From the NCBI GenBank assembly GCA_002353485.1, contig DEJS01000003.1, forward strand, positions 1-55,468: a stretch of DNA of 55,468 nt, read 5' to 3'. Within the stretch, counting starts at the first letter, position 1. The number at the start of each line of letters is the position of its first letter. The stretch is from Prevotella sp. UBA2742. Lineage in GTDB: Bacteria > Bacteroidota > Bacteroidia > Bacteroidales > Bacteroidaceae. A program made the translations under genes and the position numbers. Shown piece by piece: positions 7,095 to 15,235 of the stretch. Below the pieces are notes generated by a model. That model was not told the DNA's origin. It saw only the letters and a list, made by a program, of their open reading frames with translations, and ran no database searches.

Positions 7095-8278
7095 GTGAGT
7101 GGAAAGAAGTGAAATTAGGCGATATATGTACTGAATTGAGTGACGGATTACATAAAGCACCATTATTTGTTGAAAGAGGTGACTATATATTCGTCAATGC
7201 TAAAAATCTTTGTGATGGTGTGATTGTTGACAATGACCCAACAAAAAAAACTACACATGAAGAATACCTAAAATATTCAAAGCCTTTGAATGAGAATACA
7301 ATATTATTTTCAATCGATGGGACTATTGGAAATATTGCTCGATACAAAGGGGAAAAATGTGTGCTTGGCAAAGGTGCATGTTACATCAATCCAAATCCTG
7401 TTCTTGTAGATTCATCATATATCTATTTTCAGTTACAAAGTCCTCACTTCAATTCGTATTTGAATTGCATGTCTACAGGATCTACAATCAAGCATATTTC
7501 CTTGAAGACAATGCGTAATTATGAATTTACGCTTCCCCCTTTGTCAGAGCAACGTTCAATAGCCTCCATCCTCTCAGCCCTCGATGACAAAATCGCTGTG
7601 AATCGGCGTATCTGTGAGAACCTTGAGGCTCTGGCTCAGGCTCTTTTCAAGCATTGGTTCATTGACTTTGCCCCATTCAAAAATGGCAAATTCGTAGAGT
7701 CAGAACTTGGAATGATTCCTGAAGGATGGAGAGTGGGAAGACTAGGAGATGTTGCAGATATTACGATGGGGCAATCACCTGCAGGAAGTTCTTACAACGA
7801 AAAGGGTGAAGGTATATTTTTTTATCAAGGTCGTACTGAATTCGGTTTCAGGTATCCAAGTGTACGATTATATACTACAGAGCCCAAGAGATTTGCAGAA
7901 CCTTTAAGTACACTTTTAAGCGTTCGTGCACCTGTAGGAGATATAAATGTTGCAACAGACAAATGCTGTATTGGTAGAGGATTAGCTTCAATAAAATCAA
8001 ATAATAATTGCCATTCATATATCTTTTACCTTCTCCAATCAATGAAAAGAAGATTTGATGTATATAATGGAGAAGGAACAGTCTTTGGAAGTATAAACAA
8101 AGATACATTAAATGGTCTAAAAATCATAATTCCTTCTAATTCAATTTTATTAGGATTTGAAGAAATCGTTGAAGAAATGGATAAGAAGATTTTAGGATGT
8201 CACCAAGAGAATCTCCGTCTCTCCACTCTCCGCGACACCCTTCTCCCCAAACTGATGTCAGGTCAAATCAAAGTGTAG
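7091..8278 (+). CDS. hsdS: Type I restriction-modification specificity subunit S
   Basis: A 395-residue protein with two target-recognition domains. The first begins MSEWKEVKLGDICTELSDGL and ends in the conserved helix after PLSEQRSIASILSALDDKIA; the second begins at PEGWRVGRLGDVADITMGQS and ends with the matching helix and LLPKLMSGQIKV. The two halves recognise the two parts of a bipartite site and set the DNA sequence methylated by HsdM. I chose the ATG at 7091 because HsdS family alignment starts there and AGGAGGAAGG lies just upstream; an in-frame ATG at 7061 is part of the duplicated fic tail. Confidence 0.93.
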   Translation: MSEWKEVKLGDICTELSDGLHKAPLFVERGDYIFVNAKNLCDGVIVDNDPTKKTTHEEYLKYSKPLNENTILFSIDGTIGNIARYKGEKCVLGKGACYINPNPVLVDSSYIYFQLQSPHFNSYLNCMSTGSTIKHISLKTMRNYEFTLPPLSEQRSIASILSALDDKIAVNRRICENLEALAQALFKHWFIDFAPFKNGKFVESELGMIPEGWRVGRLGDVADITMGQSPAGSSYNEKGEGIFFYQGRTEFGFRYPSVRLYTTEPKRFAEPLSTLLSVRAPVGDINVATDKCCIGRGLASIKSNNNCHSYIFYLLQSMKRRFDVYNGEGTVFGSINKDTLNGLKIIIPSNSILLGFEEIVEEMDKKILGCHQENLRLSTLRDTLLPKLMSGQIKV

Positions 8279-8282
8279 GCTT

Positions 8283-8676
8283 ATGGATAAAGTATCTATT
8301 CGATTCTATAAAGACCACGAGGTGAGAGCGGTGTGGAGCGAGGAGGATAACAAGTGGTTCTTCTCTGTGCTCGACGTGATTGGTGCCATCAACGAACAGC
8401 CAGACTATGCCAAGACTTGCAACTACTGGAAGTATCTGAAGACCAAATTGAAGGCAGATAAGAATGAAGTGGTTAGTGCCACTAACCAGTTGAAGTTGCT
8501 TGGCCCGCCTCGATATGCGAGGCACACAGAAACAAATCATCGCTCAGCAAGAGCAAGAGATAGCTACCCTGAAAGCCCGCATTGGCTCGCTGGAACGTGA
8601 GTTAGAGTTGCTAAGGGCTGGGAAATCTAGAGATTCTGGAAAATCTAGAGATTCTGGAGAAAGTGAAACTAAATAA
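8283..8676 (+). pseudogene. Decayed BRO-N/KilA-like gene between hsdS and hsdR
   Basis: The first 73 codons (MDKVSIRFYKDHEVRAVWSE to SATNQLKLL) look like the BRO-N type domain found in phage antirepressor-like proteins and beside Fic or R-M genes. The frame then changes: the original frame runs into an unrelated tail and stops at 8600. A different frame from about 8513 carries a clean coiled coil (KQIIAQQEQEIATLKARI, then SLERELELLRAG) ending at 8676. An internal deletion with a frameshift explains both halves. It starts 4 nt after hsdS, so it is transcribed within the operon. Confidence 0.7.
8622..8657 (+). repeat. Two tandem 18-bp units at the end of the BRO-like remnant
   Basis: GAAATCTAGAGATTCTGG is followed by AAAATCTAGAGATTCTGG, encoding the repeated peptide KSRDSG. 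The unit contains the palindrome AATCTAGAGATT (imperfect) and keeps frame if copied. Confidence 0.85.
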
Positions 8677-8684
8677 TAATTATT

Positions 8685-11600
8685 ATGGCAGGAATCACAG
8701 AAGCCGAATACGAACAGGCCTTGATTGCTTTGTTCCAAGAGTTGGGATACAACTACAAGTACGGTCCTGATATAGTGCGTAATTACTCCAACCCGTTATT
8801 ACATGATGTGTTGCAGGAGTCCTTGCAGCGCATCAACCCAACGCTGCCCACGTCGGCTATTGATGAAGCTATCAAGAAGCTGCATCAGATAGAGGGCTCG
8901 TCGCTCTATGAGTGCAATTTCAAGTTCACGCAAATGCTGCAGTATGGCATTGAGGTGACGTTCAGCGAGACGAACGACAACCCCTGGGTGGCTCGCGAAG
9001 ACCTGGCCTACTATGGGCGTGAGAATGAGCGCGTGGAAATGCAACAGGGACAGAAGACAAGAATTGTAAGACTGATAGACTTTGAGCATCCTGACGAGAA
9101 CGACTTCCTGGTGGTGAACCAATTCACCATGCAGGAACTCGACACCAAACGACCTGACATCGTGGTATTCGTGAACGGGCTGCCATTGGTGGTCATCGAA
9201 CTGAAATCACCCAGCAGAGAAGAGACGGATGCCAGCGAAGCCTATCTGCAGCTGCGTAACTATCAGAAGTTCATCCCCTCGCTATTCATCTATAATGCCT
9301 TCAATGTGATGAGTGATATGGCACTTACCAAAATAGGCACCATAACCGCGAAGGAAGACCGATACATGGAATGGAAACAGCCAACGGGAGAAGTGGCTGA
9401 CTATGATACTGCCTTTAAGTCGGTATTCACGCCGAAGGTGCTGCTGAACCTGCTGAAGAACTATATGCTCTTCGATGTGCGCGAGGGCAGTTATGCCAAG
9501 ATTCTGGCAGGCTATCATCAGTATTATGCAGTGGAGAAAGCAGCCCTAAAGACTGAGGAAGCTGTAAAAGGCGATGGAAAGATTGGTGTGTTCTGGCATA
9601 CGCAAGGCTCAGGCAAGAGCCTTTCGATGGTATTCTTAGCGCACCATCCCAAGGTGCAACAAATGAACCCCACGATTGTGGTGATTACAGACCGTAACGA
9701 CCTGGACGAACAGCTGTATGGGCAGTTCTCTCGCACCATTGACTTCCTACGCCAGCGACCTGTACAATGCACCAGTCGTAATGCAGAGAATGATGACACT
9801 TCGCTGAAAGCCATGCTGAAGAACCGCAATTCGGGTGGTATCATCTTTACCACCATGCAGAAATTTGATGATTGGGATGGGCCACTCTCAGACCGCCAGA
9901 ACATCATCGTGATGACGGATGAGGCACATCGCGGACAGTATGGCATGGAAGAAAAAGTCGATACAGAAGGCAATGTGCATATCGGTGCAGCTCGCAAGAT
10001 TCGCAACTCGTTGCCTCATGCTTCCTATATCGGTTTTACAGGTACGCCTATATCAGACAAAGACAGGGATACCCGCGAAGTGTTTGGCGATGATATCGAT
10101 GTCTATGACATGACGCAGGCAGTAAAGGATGGAGCCACAAGACCTGTCTATTACGAGAGTCGTGTCATCAAGCTGAAACTCAACGACGAGGTGCTGGCTC
10201 AGATTGATGCTGAGTATGACAGGCTAAGGCAGGAAGGAGCCTCGGAAGAAGACCTTGAGGAGAACAAGAAGGAGATGTCGCACATGGATGCGCTGCTGGG
10301 TAATGATGCAACGATCAACGACCTTGTGACAGACATCATCTCTCACTATGAGGATAATCGCCAGTACGTATGCTGTGGTAAGGCAATGATAGTGGCTTAC
10401 TCCCGTCCGATAGCGATGAAGATATACAGGCGCATTCTGGAACTCCGTCCTGACTGGACAGAAAAGGTGAAGGTGGTGATGACTGGTGGCAATCAGGATC
10501 CTGAGGAATGGGCAGACATCATTGGCAGTAAAGCCTACAAGAAAGAACTTGCCAAGAAATTCAAGGATGAAAACGACCCCATGAAGATTGCCATCGTGGT
10601 GGATATGTGGCTGACAGGTTTTGATGTGCCTTCGCTGGCAACGATGTATGTGTATAAGCCAATGAAGGACCACAATCTGATGCAGGCTATTGCCAGAGTG
10701 AACCGAGTATTCCCAGAGAAAGCAGGTGGCTTGATAGTGGATTATGTGGGTATCGCGGCAGCTTTGAAAGATGCCATGAAGCGTTATACCAAGCGTGACA
10801 GAGACAACTACGGCAATAACGACATCAAAGAAAAGGCATACTCAGAGTTCAAGGAAAAACTTGAAATCTGCCGTGACCTCCTTCATGGATATGATTACAG
10901 CAAGTTCCATCATGGAAGCCCTGCTGAACGTGCTCAACTGATTAAGGGAGCTGTCAATTTCATGATTGCACCTAACATGGCAGATGACTGTAAGAACTTC
11001 ATTAAGAATGCATCTTTGCTACGTCAGGCTGTGACATTGTGCCGTTCGTTATTTGTCGAAGAAGAACGGTTTGAGGTCAGCTTCATGGAATCGGTTCGCA
11101 TCCTGATCATTCGACTCCAGAGTCCTGGAAAGGTAACAAAGAAGGAAATCAACCAGCGTATTGCATCTCTCATTGAACAAAGTGTGCAGAGTGATGGTGT
11201 GGTTAATCTTTTTGACGAACAGACAGAGTTCTCCCTCTTCGATGAAAAATTCATGGAAGAAGTCAAGAAGATGAAGGAAAAAAACCTTGCTGCAAAGTTG
11301 TTGGAAGACTTACTTCGTGGTCGTGTTCGAACCATGATTCGTTCAAACCTTGTCACTGGCGAGTTGTTCAGCAACAGATTCAGTGAGACGCTTAACCGTT
11401 ATGTCAATGGCTTAATCACTAATGAAGAGGTCATACAAGAACTGCTAAAACTGGCTCAGGAAATGATGGATGAAGAACAGCAGGGCAATGACCTTGGCTT
11501 ATCAAATGAAGAGAAAGCCTTCTATGATGCCTTGACTCGTCCACAGGCTGTAAAGGATTTCTATTCTAATGACCAATTGGTTGCACTTACAAAGGAGCTA

Positions 11601-11786
11601 ACAGACATGCTTAGAAGGAACCGCACTATCGACTGGAATCGCAGAGAAGCAGAACGTGCTAATATGCGTCGTTTAGTTAAGAGATTATTGAAACAATATA
11701 AGTACCCACCTGAAGAAGCAGAAGATGCGATGAACATTGTTCTTAAGCAGTGCGAACAGTGGTCAGAGAATCAAGATGTTGCATAA
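8685..11786 (+). CDS. hsdR: Type I restriction endonuclease subunit R
   Basis: A 1033-residue translocase-nuclease. The N-terminal nuclease domain has the PD-ExK-type core RPDIVVFVNGLPLVVIELKSP split across ~158-178, with Asp and ELK in place. The motor follows, with Walker A in FWHTQGSGKS (~303-312), DEAHRGQYG (~412-420) as motif II, and GFTGTPIS as motif III. The C-terminal helical region contacts M2S. Length and order are normal for HsdR. It starts 8 nt after the BRO-like remnant. All three R-M subunits are intact, so the system is probably active. Confidence 0.95.
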   Translation: MAGITEAEYEQALIALFQELGYNYKYGPDIVRNYSNPLLHDVLQESLQRINPTLPTSAIDEAIKKLHQIEGSSLYECNFKFTQMLQYGIEVTFSETNDNPWVAREDLAYYGRENERVEMQQGQKTRIVRLIDFEHPDENDFLVVNQFTMQELDTKRPDIVVFVNGLPLVVIELKSPSREETDASEAYLQLRNYQKFIPSLFIYNAFNVMSDMALTKIGTITAKEDRYMEWKQPTGEVADYDTAFKSVFTPKVLLNLLKNYMLFDVREGSYAKILAGYHQYYAVEKAALKTEEAVKGDGKIGVFWHTQGSGKSLSMVFLAHHPKVQQMNPTIVVITDRNDLDEQLYGQFSRTIDFLRQRPVQCTSRNAENDDTSLKAMLKNRNSGGIIFTTMQKFDDWDGPLSDRQNIIVMTDEAHRGQYGMEEKVDTEGNVHIGAARKIRNSLPHASYIGFTGTPISDKDRDTREVFGDDIDVYDMTQAVKDGATRPVYYESRVIKLKLNDEVLAQIDAEYDRLRQEGASEEDLEENKKEMSHMDALLGNDATINDLVTDIISHYEDNRQYVCCGKAMIVAYSRPIAMKIYRRILELRPDWTEKVKVVMTGGNQDPEEWADIIGSKAYKKELAKKFKDENDPMKIAIVVDMWLTGFDVPSLATMYVYKPMKDHNLMQAIARVNRVFPEKAGGLIVDYVGIAAALKDAMKRYTKRDRDNYGNNDIKEKAYSEFKEKLEICRDLLHGYDYSKFHHGSPAERAQLIKGAVNFMIAPNMADDCKNFIKNASLLRQAVTLCRSLFVEEERFEVSFMESVRILIIRLQSPGKVTKKEINQRIASLIEQSVQSDGVVNLFDEQTEFSLFDEKFMEEVKKMKEKNLAAKLLEDLLRGRVRTMIRSNLVTGELFSNRFSETLNRYVNGLITNEEVIQELLKLAQEMMDEEQQGNDLGLSNEEKAFYDALTRPQAVKDFYSNDQLVALTKELTDMLRRNRTIDWNRREAERANMRRLVKRLLKQYKYPPEEAEDAMNIVLKQCEQWSENQDVA

Positions 11787-11802
11787 TGGCAGAAATATGT
11801 CG

Positions 11803-11850
11803 GAAGACGTTGCAAATTCTCAAAATTCCTTCTCTTTGTGCGAGAATGTG
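11803..11850 (+). repeat. Right copy of the ~45-bp direct repeat flanking the R-M island
   Basis: It pairs with 2450-2494. It lies 17 nt after the hsdR stop and 12 nt before the promoter box of the HIRAN-like gene, so it could also be a regulatory site of that promoter. A loosely similar TTTCTTTGTTCGTGCGGATA string occurs upstream of the TolC-like gene (about 17909). Confidence 0.75.
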
Positions 11851-11862
11851 GTGGAATTTTTG

Positions 11863-11870
11863 TACTTTTG
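11863..11870 (+). promoter_or_regulatory. Bacteroidetes -7 box for the HIRAN-like gene
   Basis: TACTTTTG matches TAnnTTTG and lies 25 nt before the ATG at 11896, directly downstream of the direct-repeat copy. Confidence 0.65.
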
Positions 11871-11895
11871 TGGGCTGTAAATAGAACTGCTAACA

Positions 11896-13365
11896 ATGAC
11901 GGAGCATCGGCTGAAGATAACGGGCGTACACTACGCCGCCAATCCTGACCAGGTGGCTGGGCAACCAGACACTGAGGAGATGCACGTGCGCACGCTCGAG
12001 ATGCTCCGTTGGGTGAGGGACGAGGCGCCATTCGTGGTGCTGGCGCCCACCTCCGAGTGCCATGAGAACCCTGACGCCGTGACGGCCCGTGTGCTGGGCA
12101 GGCGCATCGGCTATGTGGGCGACGACTGGTTACAGAAGGCCCGCGACCTGCTGGCGCAGAGCGGCGAGCCGATGATGATGGCCAGGGTGACGGAGGTGGT
12201 CGTAGAGCGGCACGGCTGGCTGTGGGTGACGGTGGATGCCGACGAGCTGAAGAACCAGATGCCGCTGTCGTCGATGCAGATAGACTGGCAGCCGTGGCTG
12301 AGCGGACTGCCGCTGCTGCCTAAGAGCGACGCCGAGGAGGCAGAGCAGGAGGCGGCCTTCGTGCTCGACCACGTGCTGCTGAAGGATGCCGGCAAGGCCG
12401 ACCTGGGGCAGCTGAAGACCTATCTCGACATCTGGCTTCGCGGTAGCCGTCACGACCTGAGCCGTGAGGCTCGCCAGCAGCGTGCGCTCTATATCGAGCG
12501 CATCATGGCGGCTGAGAGCAAGGAGGTAAGGCGGCTGGCCGACGGCCTGATAGAGCAGCGCAAGTCGATATGCGGACGGACGATGCTGAACGAGCGATGC
12601 AGCGAGTGGTGGCCTGAGCGGATGGCATCGGAGGGCGCACGGCGGCTGTGGCAGCAGTGGCGTCTGCGGCACGACAACCGTCTGTGGAGCGGGCTGCGCC
12701 AGATTGACAGCCGTCTGCGGCAGTTGCCAGGCGCACTCTATGAGGACATCGGACGGCTGGACGAGATCTTCGCGCGCCTCTACTATATGAACACACCCAG
12801 GCAGGCCCTTCGCGCCATACTGGCACAGGTGATGCTGCGCCAACTGGCGTGCCAGGAGCTGGGCATAGAGATGCGCCCCATGACGGAGCCGGACTACGGC
12901 CACGACGGAGTGGTGAGCAATCCGATGGACATACCCACGACGATAGGCCGCGTCAGGGAGTACGGCAAGAGCCTGCGCGACAGGTCGCAGCGGCAAACCA
13001 TCGACCTGCTGGTACACTGGCTGCGCGATGACTATGAGCAGAGCCTTGCCCAGACGTCGGAACCGCCACAGACCACGATGGTCGTCAATGCCTCCAAGGC
13101 TGCTGCCGTAATCACATTGCTGCGCCAGCTGATGGAGGGCAAGCAGAAGCCGAAGGACGTGCTGATGCCTGTGAGGGCGGCAATGGACGCAGGAGCCATC
13201 CGCAGGCCTACGTGGGAGGAGTTCGGCCTGGAGTTCGGCGCTGGGAGGGTGAAAAACAAGTCGTCATTCAGCGACTATACCAATCCTGACAAAGAACCCT
13301 ACACGGGAGCCGACTTCCTGGCGATGAAGGAGAAGTTCAGGCAGTTGATGGTCGAAGGGCAATAA
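11896..13365 (+). CDS. HIRAN-like domain protein of the primase-helicase cassette
   Basis: A 489-residue cytosolic protein. The N-terminal ~80 residues (LKITGVHYAA, then CHENPDAVTARVLGRRIGYV) have the pattern of a HIRAN domain: a leading beta strand, an N-P-x-A-V-x-V segment and a final G-x-x-I-G-Y-V. HIRAN domains are known to bind DNA ends or stalled forks. The remaining ~400 residues are helical and Arg-rich with no motif I recognise. The gene is GC-rich, unlike the R-M block just before it. It heads a run of small genes ending in a VirE/P-loop protein, and a hairpin terminator follows it, so it is probably a single transcription unit. Confidence 0.65.
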   Translation: MTEHRLKITGVHYAANPDQVAGQPDTEEMHVRTLEMLRWVRDEAPFVVLAPTSECHENPDAVTARVLGRRIGYVGDDWLQKARDLLAQSGEPMMMARVTEVVVERHGWLWVTVDADELKNQMPLSSMQIDWQPWLSGLPLLPKSDAEEAEQEAAFVLDHVLLKDAGKADLGQLKTYLDIWLRGSRHDLSREARQQRALYIERIMAAESKEVRRLADGLIEQRKSICGRTMLNERCSEWWPERMASEGARRLWQQWRLRHDNRLWSGLRQIDSRLRQLPGALYEDIGRLDEIFARLYYMNTPRQALRAILAQVMLRQLACQELGIEMRPMTEPDYGHDGVVSNPMDIPTTIGRVREYGKSLRDRSQRQTIDLLVHWLRDDYEQSLAQTSEPPQTTMVVNASKAAAVITLLRQLMEGKQKPKDVLMPVRAAMDAGAIRRPTWEEFGLEFGAGRVKNKSSFSDYTNPDKEPYTGADFLAMKEKFRQLMVEGQ

Positions 13366-13390
13366 ATAGAGATATCTTCTGGTCGTTTAT

Positions 13391-13429
13391 GGTCATTTCC
13401 GGTCGTTCGGAAATGGCCATTTTTGTTTT
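13391..13429 (+). terminator. Intrinsic terminator after the HIRAN-like gene
   Basis: A 10-bp stem GGTCATTTCC/GGAAATGGCC (one G-T pair) with an 8-nt loop, followed by ATTTTTGTTTT. It lies 26 nt after the stop codon. Confidence 0.8.
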
Positions 13430-13452
13430 CAGGCCGTGAGATGAAAAACACG

Positions 13453-13460
13453 TAATTTTG
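13453..13460 (+). promoter_or_regulatory. Bacteroidetes -7 box for the 148-residue protein
   Basis: TAATTTTG followed by CAG fits TAnnTTTG. It lies about 107 nt before the chosen start at 13567, leaving a fairly long leader. Confidence 0.5.
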
Positions 13461-13566
13461 CAGTCGATATTCATTTTGTGTTTAATCCGAGCGGAGTGAG
13501 AGTCCTCGTGAGGTGAAAAGCTGCAGCAATCCCCCTACTCGCTCACAAATCGACTTGGAAGAAACG

Positions 13567-14013
13567 ATGAAACAAGTGACGTTGCGCATCGACGATGCGG
13601 CATTTGAGCGGTTTATGGGCATGGTGAGCCTGTGCCCAGAGGTGGAGGTGGTGAGCACGGAGGAATCGGTGCCATTGGAGCAAGGCGCGATAGCCGTGCG
13701 TATCAGGCAGGCTATCGTGCAGCTGAGGGCAGAGAAACTGCTAAGGAGGAAGTTTGACTACGCTTGGCTGAAGGTGGCGATGGAATCTACAGAGGACATG
13801 CCGTCGTTCGACTCGGCACAACGGTTCCTCGACTATCTCTCCGTTGAGTTGCAGCTGGACGGACTGCCCTGCGAGTCGTCGGTGTCGAAGATGATGGATG
13901 CCCCCAGAGGACAGCTGTTCCAGTGGACGTTTCGCGACACCAGCGATGCGCAGGAGACGACGCGGAGGAACAACATCGTGAAGCGGTTTTTCAATCTGAT
14001 GAAGGGGCGGTAA
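13567..14013 (+). CDS. Small hypothetical protein of the primase-helicase cassette
   Basis: A 148-residue protein of unknown family. The start at 13567 gives MKQVTLRIDDAAFERFMGMV, which resembles a strand-helix DNA-binding or antitoxin-like beginning; the upstream in-frame ATG (13513) adds an unlikely Ser/Pro-rich leader. The middle and C-terminal parts are helical with many Arg and Lys residues (RQAIVQLRAEKLLRRKFDYA and RRNNIVKRFFNLMKGR). It sits between a terminator and another small gene with its own promoter. Confidence 0.6.
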   Translation: MKQVTLRIDDAAFERFMGMVSLCPEVEVVSTEESVPLEQGAIAVRIRQAIVQLRAEKLLRRKFDYAWLKVAMESTEDMPSFDSAQRFLDYLSVELQLDGLPCESSVSKMMDAPRGQLFQWTFRDTSDAQETTRRNNIVKRFFNLMKGR

Positions 14014-14111
14014 GCGGCGATTTTCCGAAGATTTTTCCGAATGGGATAGCAGGGCTTCCGAACTGTTTCCGAATCGAGGAGAGTGCTATTGCGAGGCCCA
14101 GAAAGAGTTCT

Positions 14112-14119
14112 TAACTTTG
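14112..14119 (+). promoter_or_regulatory. Bacteroidetes -7 box for the Cys-rich small protein
   Basis: TAACTTTG followed by CAATTG fits TAnnTTTG. The ~100-nt leader that follows includes the small palindrome AGAGCGAGCTCT (14157-14168), flanked by GCTGCACCTCAGC and CTGCATTCGG. From memory this leader resembles sequences that recur in Prevotella genomes. Confidence 0.55.
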
Positions 14120-14221
14120 CAATTGAAAATCGCGAGAACAGGCTGCACCTCAGCATAGAGCGAGCTCTCTGCATTCGGTTTGCACTGTCCTTGCATCGTC
14201 AAACAAAAAAAACAGATAGAA

Positions 14222-14461
14222 ATGACAGAGAATGAAACAGTAATGAATGGCTATCATCAGAGGGTGAACAAGATGTGCGCCTCGTGCCAGCACAAGGATG
14301 TCGAGAAAGACGGCACAAGGATTTGCCAGAAGATGTGGCTGAAGGTGGAGCAGCGATACTGCTGCCGACACTGGGAGATGAGCGACGGCCTGAAGCAGGC
14401 TGGTATGCAAAACGGAGGAGTGGTTCGCCTGAAAGGAACGCAAGAAATCATTATTAACTAA
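14222..14461 (+). CDS. Small Cys-rich protein, probable zinc ribbon
   Basis: A 79-residue protein. Cysteines occur as CASCQHKD, later RICQ, and CCRHWEMS, giving a C-x2-C...C...CC-x-H layout suited to one zinc site. No signal peptide is present. I have seen this type (C-x2-C-x-H-K with a final W-x-M-S-x-x-L) in Bacteroidales, but cannot give a function. The start at 14222 is preceded by ACAGATAGAA and a promoter 103 nt upstream. Confidence 0.6.
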   Translation: MTENETVMNGYHQRVNKMCASCQHKDVEKDGTRICQKMWLKVEQRYCCRHWEMSDGLKQAGMQNGGVVRLKGTQEIIIN

Positions 14462-14589
14462 TAAAACGCTACCGCTGTAGAGTAAATAATAATAACCGAG
14501 TCGGAGGATGAGCAGGGAAATGTGTACGTACGAATGAGCTCAACTAAAACCTTGCAATTCCGATGCTCATTAATTCGAATTCGGAAAAG

Positions 14590-14922
14590 ATGAAAAAGTT
14601 TGTATTTGTAATGAATGCCATCGAGCTGATCAGTCAGGTGATGAATGGCAAGAGAGTGGAAGGTGTGCTGTATGTGGATCAGCAGACGGGTCGTTTAACC
14701 TTCAAGGCGTACAACCGCCAGCCGCGCGTGCGACATAATGACGAGCTGGTCAGGAAGCTGCCGTGGGGCTGGGTGAAGGAGTCGCTGGAGCGCATCAAGG
14801 TGTTCGGCTCGTTTCCCAAGGACTATGGTACGGCCACGGTGATGGGGATGGTGGACGAGACGGCCCGCGACGCGAAGAACGCCCTGATAGACCGCGAACT
14901 GGACTTGATAGAATTTTGTTGA
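14590..14922 (+). CDS. Small hypothetical protein of the primase-helicase cassette
   Basis: A 110-residue protein starting MKKFVFVMNAIELISQVMNG. A central beta-like part (GVLYVDQQTGRLTFKAYNRQ) is followed by a helical part with a Trp-rich turn (LPWGWVKESLERIKVFGSFP). The in-frame ATG at 14563 adds only nine residues. I do not recognise the family. It lies 21 nt before the OB-like small gene and is probably cotranscribed with it. Confidence 0.6.
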   Translation: MKKFVFVMNAIELISQVMNGKRVEGVLYVDQQTGRLTFKAYNRQPRVRHNDELVRKLPWGWVKESLERIKVFGSFPKDYGTATVMGMVDETARDAKNALIDRELDLIEFC

Positions 14923-14943
14923 ACCTTAAAAATTGTAAGAATC

Positions 14944-15231
14944 ATGGAAGCATTAGTAACAATCGTAGCTGTAGGCACCTATCAGGAGCGACAGTATCAG
15001 AAGCAGGACGGCTCGACGGAGTACTTCAAGAGCCGTGGGGTGACGATGAAGCGTGGCGGCGACACCATATATGGTGAGATGACGGGCGAGCTGGCCTCTA
15101 AGAACCGCGACACGCAGTACTACCAGCAGCAGCCCTACGTGGTGAAGGGCTACTGGAAGCATCGCACCTGGGGTGAGAACAACGACCGTCATGAGAATGG
15201 ATTCTATATCACTGACTTACAAACACTTTAA
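14944..15231 (+). CDS. Small OB-fold-like protein next to primase-helicase
   Basis: A 95-residue protein. Alternating strands (LVTIVAVGTYQERQYQKQDG, then DTIYGEMTGELAS and YVVKGYWKHRTW) suggest a small OB fold of the type found in single-stranded DNA-binding proteins. This is an inference from pattern, not a clear family match. It ends 5 nt before the primase-helicase start, a spacing consistent with coupled translation and joint action on DNA. Confidence 0.55.
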   Translation: MEALVTIVAVGTYQERQYQKQDGSTEYFKSRGVTMKRGGDTIYGEMTGELASKNRDTQYYQQQPYVVKGYWKHRTWGENNDRHENGFYITDLQTL

Positions 15232-15235
15232 TCGT

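Noticed and set aside
6978..8278. Invertible or phase-variable hsdS locus
   Set aside because: The hsdS pieces are all in direct orientation and no site-specific recombinase is nearby, so active inversion is not supported.
2450..11850. Integrated phage or conjugative element
   Set aside because: No integrase, relaxase, capsid or portal genes lie between the repeats; only repeat flanking and composition change are seen.
12130..13017. 295-codon minus-strand ORF opposite the HIRAN-like gene
   Set aside because: Typical GC-rich antisense frame without motifs or promoter.
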